Assembly (NCBI GenBank): GCA_903887975.1
Contig: CAISSD010000285.1
Location: 1 to 10,297 of the forward strand
Source: an uncultured Legionellaceae bacterium
GTDB taxonomy: Bacteria; Pseudomonadota; Gammaproteobacteria; Legionellales; Legionellaceae
Direction: 5' to 3'
Length of the DNA stretch: 10,297 nucleotides
Below, one piece after another: positions 7,479 to 10,297 of the stretch (within the stretch, counting starts at the first letter, position 1; the number at the start of each line of letters is the position of its first letter). The notes beneath the pieces were generated by a model, which ran no database searches, was not told the DNA's origin, and was given only the letters and a program-made list of their open reading frames with translations. The position numbers and the translations under genes are program-made.

Positions 7479-9372
7479 TTACAATTTGCTTTCTATCCAG
7501 ATTGCCTTGTGGCTTGAGGTCACCTGTTTACTCACTACGGTTTTTATAGGCAGTCCTCAATGGGTAACACCAACCGCGTTGGTTGCTTTTATTGCACATG
7601 GCTTTTGGATTGAAACCGGATTGGCCTTAGGTGTGAGTGGTTGGATTCTTCTAAGTCTCAATGGCCTGTCAAAGACAGGACTTTTACGATACTTATCACT
7701 AACCTCAACCGCGATTTTATTATGCCTGACAGGCCTGTTTTTATTAGGTTATCTGGTGTTTTCGTGGATATATTTAGACCAACTTTACGGCCACGAAGGC
7801 CTCACCAATTTATTCTTGCAGCGTTATCAAGAACCCATGCTGTGGCATCAGTTTATCCAAACAGAATGCATCTCACTGGCCACAGTTATCTTAGGGGTCG
7901 CCGTTGTGTTATTTGAACGGTTAAGGCCTTCGCGCAAAACCTTGGGAAAAGCGCACTTTTCTAATGGGTTTGAAACCCATCAAGCCGGATTTTTTAAACG
8001 TGAAAAACAAAGCATCCTCATTGGCAAGAAATATGGTGCACCGCTCTATTCCAATGGTTTTGAACATGTGTTGGTTTTTGCGCCTACAGGCAGCGGTAAA
8101 ACGCGCAGTATTGGTATTCCGAACTTGTTTCATTATCCTTATTCCGTGGTATGTAATGATGTAAAGCTCACGATGTTTAATACAACCTCGGGCTTTCGTG
8201 AAACCGTATTAGGCCATAGCTGCTATTGTTGGGCACCTGCGAGCATTGATAGAAAAACACATCGTTATAATCCATTATCCTTGATCTGTGAAGATAAAAC
8301 TCAACGCCTGACTGACATTCAACGCATAGCACATATCCTGATTCCTGATAGCAAGAAATCAGATCCCATATGGCAACAAGCATCACGTAAATTATTTAAA
8401 GTCGCTGTATTGTATTTATTAGATACCCCTGAGCGCCCCACAACGCTAGGAGAAATTAATCGCTTGGTGAAGCAAGCCGGTTTCGATGAATGGTTGGGAT
8501 CCGTATTAGAAGAAACAACGCATTTTGATCCAGAGTTTTATCGCAATGGGTATTCTTATCTCAACAATCACGAAAAGACGAGAAGCTCTATTCTTGAAAC
8601 ATTTTCAGGCTATTTTGAATTGTTTGATGATCCTATGATTGATGCTGCCACATCCTCATCTGATTTTGATTTAAGCCAATTGCGACGGGAGAAAATGACC
8701 ATTTATGTCGGGTTCACTGATGATGATATGGAGCGATTATCCCCATTACTAACCCTATTTTGGCAACAACTCATATCACTCATGATTAAGCGCGTGCCTG
8801 ATCCAGTGGACGAACCCTATCCGCTGTTATGTTTAATCGATGAGTTTTCATCACTAGGCCGAATAGAGCGCTTGCGACGTTCGGTTAAATTGTTGCGTGA
8901 GTACCGCGTTCGATGTGTGCTCATCATGCAATACATTGCGCAAACCTATGAACAATACTCGCATGATGAAGCCAAAGCCTTTACCAATATCAAAACCAAG
9001 ATTGCGTTTGCAACAGAAGACCTCAATGATGCGGAGTACGTCAGCAAACTATTGGGTACCCGAACGGTGCGTGTCACAGGCTCATCGTCAAGCACCCAGG
9101 CACAAGGTTATTCCCAGTCTAAAAGTTATCATTATCAGGCGCTGCCATTATTACGCCCAGATGAAGTCATGCGGTTACCCGCCAACCAAGTTTTAATCAT
9201 GCGAACAGGTCATGCGCCCGTGAAGGCGGCGCAACTGATTTGGTACAACACAACATCAATGAAAAATCTGGCTTGTGGTGAAACAGCAGTACCCCACCAA
9301 GTCATGATTCAGCATCCCTTTGTACATCCGACAAAACCTGAACTATCACTACTAGAGGCCATGGAAACCTAA
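7432..9372 (+). CDS. virD4: VirD4/TraG family type IV coupling protein
   Basis: At 646 residues this is a normal-length coupling protein, the inner-membrane ATPase that recruits substrates (relaxosome or effectors) to the channel. Hydrophobic segments cover about residues 19-40, 46-76, 88-115 and 145-162, so the N-terminal membrane domain is larger than the usual two helices. The nucleotide-binding domain follows with Walker A APTGSGKT (217-224) and Walker B LLCLIDEFSSLG (464-475, acidic residues 470-471); the all-alpha domain lies between them. The RecA-like sensor region QYIAQTYEQY and the RTGHAP segment near the C-terminus are also typical. The start is uncertain. ATG 7432 lies deep in VirB11 and lacks a ribosome binding site, while a good GGAGG lies 19 bases downstream of it. 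The first 10-18 residues look like an out-of-frame reading of VirB11 and may not be translated. Confidence 0.94.
   Translation: MKVDVWWRCIIKTRTNYNLLSIQIALWLEVTCLLTTVFIGSPQWVTPTALVAFIAHGFWIETGLALGVSGWILLSLNGLSKTGLLRYLSLTSTAILLCLTGLFLLGYLVFSWIYLDQLYGHEGLTNLFLQRYQEPMLWHQFIQTECISLATVILGVAVVLFERLRPSRKTLGKAHFSNGFETHQAGFFKREKQSILIGKKYGAPLYSNGFEHVLVFAPTGSGKTRSIGIPNLFHYPYSVVCNDVKLTMFNTTSGFRETVLGHSCYCWAPASIDRKTHRYNPLSLICEDKTQRLTDIQRIAHILIPDSKKSDPIWQQASRKLFKVAVLYLLDTPERPTTLGEINRLVKQAGFDEWLGSVLEETTHFDPEFYRNGYSYLNNHEKTRSSILETFSGYFELFDDPMIDAATSSSDFDLSQLRREKMTIYVGFTDDDMERLSPLLTLFWQQLISLMIKRVPDPVDEPYPLLCLIDEFSSLGRIERLRRSVKLLREYRVRCVLIMQYIAQTYEQYSHDEAKAFTNIKTKIAFATEDLNDAEYVSKLLGTRTVRVTGSSSSTQAQGYSQSKSYHYQALPLLRPDEVMRLPANQVLIMRTGHAPVKAAQLIWYNTTSMKNLACGETAVPHQVMIQHPFVHPTKPELSLLEAMET
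7451..7455 (+). promoter_or_regulatory. Candidate ribosome binding site for VirD4 inside VirB11
   Basis: GGAGG is the best ribosome binding site near the VirD4 start, but no ATG, GTG or TTG in the VirD4 frame lies at normal spacing. Only ATT at 7459 and ATA at 7462 do; the next common start is TTG at 7486. It may be coincidental, since it encodes VirB11 residues. Confidence 0.35.
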
Positions 9373-9374
9373 AC

Positions 9375-9455
9375 ATGAAGAAACAACCCCAGCAGCCCAG
9401 CATGGATGAGTGGCTGTTAGATCCGATACATGGATTGGAAGCGGGTGATAGATAG
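9375..9455 (+). CDS. Short ORF after virD4, possible remnant of the next operon gene
   Basis: Two bases after the VirD4 stop an ATG opens 26 codons ending with TAG at 9453-9455. The peptide begins MKKQPQQPSMDEW and continues with LLDPIHGLEAGDR. It looks like the N-terminus of a real soluble protein: a polar basic start, then an amphipathic acidic stretch. The tight spacing after VirD4 suggests a coupled last gene of the operon. In Lvh loci an accessory gene (lvrE) is expected near this place, but I cannot confirm that this is its remnant. No good ribosome binding site is seen; an AGAGG at 9354-9358 is too far away. The ORF stops just before the rearranged region, so truncation is likely; a genuine micropeptide is possible. 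Confidence 0.45.
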   Translation: MKKQPQQPSMDEWLLDPIHGLEAGDR

Positions 9456-9492
9456 TGTCCACCAACCAATTACACCCTCTGATTTTTTTTAA

Positions 9493-9524
9493 GGTAGTGT
9501 TCAATAAACTGTGTCATCTCTAAA
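9493..9524 (+). repeat. Left arm of 32-bp inverted repeat
   Basis: Exact reverse complement of 9547-9578. The preceding bases (AA) do not pair with the bases following the right arm (CA), so the repeat ends sharply at GG/CC. Confidence 0.95.
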
Positions 9525-9528
9525 AAAT

Positions 9529-9537
9529 TGGTATAAT
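9529..9537 (+). promoter_or_regulatory. Extended -10 promoter in the centre of the MITE-like element
   Basis: TGGTATAAT matches the sigma-70 extended -10 consensus (TGnTATAAT) exactly. Extended -10 promoters can work without a good -35, and none is evident here at 17-bp spacing. Initiation would fall near 9544-9545, so the transcript would run rightward through the right arm toward the gene remnant and against the transposase gene. Activity is inferred, not shown; AT-rich sequence gives chance matches, but the full nine-base match is notable. Confidence 0.5.
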
Positions 9538-9546
9538 TTTGCAATG

Positions 9547-9578
9547 TTTAGAGATGACACAGTTTATTGAACACTACC
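9547..9578 (-). repeat. Right arm of 32-bp inverted repeat
   Basis: Exact reverse complement of 9493-9524, ending at ACACTACC. It is followed directly by coding-like sequence CAGCAAAAG. Confidence 0.95.
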
Positions 9579-9704
9579 CAGCAAAAGCAATATTTAAATA
9601 AAAATTCACTCAGTAGTGCGTTTATGGTGAACGCCAGTCATAGTACTTGGATACAAAAACCCGAAGAGGTATGCGAGCAAATTAAAAAAATTGCTCATTA
9701 TTAG
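9558..9704 (+). pseudogene. C-terminal coding remnant, possibly of an alpha/beta hydrolase
   Basis: One frame stays open from inside the right MITE arm (stop at 9555-9557) to a TAG at 9702-9704. Beyond the MITE it encodes about 41 residues ending SHSTWIQKPEEVCEQIKKIAHY. That pattern, a histidine followed by a short turn, a proline and a final amphipathic helix, resembles the last helix of alpha/beta hydrolases, where the histidine would be catalytic. The rest of the gene is absent. The only in-frame ATG is at 9624, with no convincing ribosome binding site. The final G of the stop codon is the first base of the apparent IS terminus, so the stop may have been created by the insertion. The hydrolase call is weak. 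Confidence 0.3.
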
Positions 9705-10297
9705 GGCGTGTCCTCAATTTAAAGCCATTAATTGAGCAGATTTGTCGATTTGTAAATTCTTTTTGTTCATCATTACACCAATCTCTCATTTCAATTTAAG
9801 CCAAATTATCGAACATGCTAAAAAAAGCATTGACTTGAAGTTTCGTGCCAGTTTTTCGAATCGTGTGGCAATGCTTCGAAAGTGTTTCAATCGAGCAAAA
9901 AGATTCTCCACTAAATGGCGCAATTTATACAAATATGAATCAAATTCCGGGTTGGGTTTTTTGCTGTTTGTTTTTCGAGGGATAACAGGATTCATTCCCG
10001 CACTTCTGGCTTCTTCTCGAATTTCCTCTGAGTCGTAACCTTTATCGCCTATGAAATGCTCCGCTGAGCCCACTTTTTCTATTATTTGACATGTAACTTG
10101 GGAGTCGTGGACTTGACCCCCAGTGATTTCAAAATCGATCGGATTTCCGTGCGCATCGGCGGCAATATGAATCTTTGTGGTAGCTCCTCCTCTGGACTTA
10201 CCAATGGCTCGCTCTTCTCCAAGCCGAGCTCCACTCGCATGCTGGTGAGCGCGGACGTAACTTCCATCGGTGAATACCCATTCTGTATCAATTTCGC
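9704..10297 (-). mobile_element. IS5-family insertion sequence (one end only)
   Basis: The element is read on the minus strand and leaves the window on the right, so only its 3' part is seen. The outer end is placed at 9704, where GGGCGTGTCCTCAATTT begins, an end style common in IS5-family elements; 9702 is possible. The flanking TTA or TA at 9701-9703 could be one copy of a short target duplication, but the other copy is outside the window. About 80 bp of noncoding sequence lies between this terminus and the transposase stop, including a short inverted repeat (9713-9719 with 9730-9736). Confidence 0.85.
9786..10297 (-). CDS. IS5 family DDE transposase (5' end outside window)
   Basis: One minus-strand frame is open from the right edge to a TGA at 9786-9788, giving 169 visible residues; the N-terminal part is missing because of the window edge. 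The DDE catalytic core is complete: the first aspartate in FTDGSYVRAHQHASGA (visible residue 10), the second in IGDKGYDS (residue 84), and the glutamate in RHLVENLFARLK (residue 130). The IS4/IS5 signature Y-x2-R-x3-E-x6-K is exact (YKLRHLVENLFARLK). No frameshift or stop interrupts the visible part, so the copy may be active. A GTG at 10073 lies within the domain and is not the start. Many relatives are made from two frames joined by programmed frameshifting; the missing upstream part decides whether that holds here. Confidence 0.93.
   Translation of the reverse strand, partial: EIDTEWVFTDGSYVRAHQHASGARLGEERAIGKSRGGATTKIHIAADAHGNPIDFEITGGQVHDSQVTCQIIEKVGSAEHFIGDKGYDSEEIREEARSAGMNPVIPRKTNSKKPNPEFDSYLYKLRHLVENLFARLKHFRSIATRFEKLARNFKSMLFLACSIIWLKLK

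Larger units (their letters stand above)
9493..9578. mobile_element. MITE-like element with perfect 32-bp terminal inverted repeats
   Basis: The arms at 9493-9524 and 9547-9578 are exact reverse complements over 32 bp; the left arm starts GGTAGTGTTCAATAAACTGT. A 22-bp centre separates them, within which ATTG (9527-9530) can pair with CAAT (9542-9545), extending the hairpin after a one-base bulge. The element has no coding capacity. Its size and perfect ends fit a MITE, or the two abutted ends of a deleted insertion sequence. The ends loosely recall those of IS256/mutator-type elements, but that is from memory and tentative. I see no convincing target-site duplication flanking it. Confidence 0.75.
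9456..9703 (+). other. Rearranged boundary region between T4SS operon and IS element
   Basis: No complete gene is present. The segment is AT-rich and holds, in order, about 37 bp of unassigned sequence with a run of eight T at 9483-9490, the 86-bp MITE-like inverted-repeat element, and about 125 bp that looks like the tail of a decayed gene up to the IS5-family terminus. Confidence 0.7.

Noticed and set aside
9453..9480. TAGTGTCCACC near the end of the short ORF as a second IS terminus
   Set aside because: It resembles GTGTCC-type IS ends only over a few bases, and no matching opposite end is visible.
9493..9578. Hairpin as a rho-independent terminator for the operon
   Set aside because: The stem is far too long and is not GC-rich, and no T-run follows the right arm; the T-run at 9483-9490 lies before the hairpin.
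9713..9736. Seven-base inverted repeat CTCAATT/AATTGAG just inside the IS end
   Set aside because: Short and AT-rich with a ten-base loop; could be subterminal IS structure but is not distinguishable from chance here.
9742..10038. Plus-strand ORF of 98 codons over the IS region
   Set aside because: It is antisense to the transposase, whose minus-strand frame shows the full DDE core and Y-x2-R-x3-E-x6-K signature.
10082..10291. Separate minus-strand ORF of 69 codons upstream of the transposase tail
   Set aside because: It is in a different frame from the transposase, which is continuous across the region with recognisable DGS..VRAHQHASG residues; it is a shadow and not evidence of frameshifting.

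Overview
The window is the distal part of a VirB/VirD4-type (type IVA) conjugation or secretion operon, followed by a short, rearranged boundary and the start of an insertion sequence. The base composition is AT-leaning. The gene set and order (VirB4, VirB5, lipoproteins, VirB6, VirB8, VirB9, VirB10, VirB11, VirD4) and the style of the transposase suggest a Legionella-like gammaproteobacterium carrying an Lvh-like T4ASS on a genomic island or plasmid. That assignment rests on recognition of protein families and layout, not on a database search.

Positions 1-9372 (+ strand) hold one tightly packed operon. The C-terminal two thirds of the VirB4 ATPase enters from the left edge. It is followed by VirB5 (pilus-tip adhesin-like), a 50-aa VirB7-like lipoprotein, a 132-aa lipoprotein of unknown function (an entry-exclusion protein is possible), VirB6 (inner-membrane channel), VirB8, VirB9 and VirB10 (with VirB7, the scaffold and core complex), VirB11 (traffic ATPase) and VirD4 (coupling protein). 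Seven junctions are ATGA stop/start overlaps, one gap is 13 bp, and the VirB11/VirD4 overlap is 47 bp, so the genes are probably transcribed as one unit and translationally coupled. No internal promoter or terminator is evident. Together the proteins would form the substrate receptor (VirD4), the energy module (VirB4, VirB11), the inner-membrane pore (VirB6, VirB8), the envelope-spanning core (VirB7, VirB9, VirB10) and the pilus tip (VirB5). VirB1-VirB3 and any relaxase must lie outside the window.

Positions 9373-9703 are the frayed downstream edge: a 26-codon ORF that may be the remnant of the next gene in the locus, an 86-bp MITE-like element with perfect 32-bp inverted repeats and a consensus extended -10 promoter in its centre, and a short coding remnant resembling the C-terminus of an alpha/beta hydrolase.

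Positions 9704-10297 hold the 3' part of an IS5-family element on the minus strand. Its DDE transposase is intact as far as the right edge, where the 5' part leaves the window.
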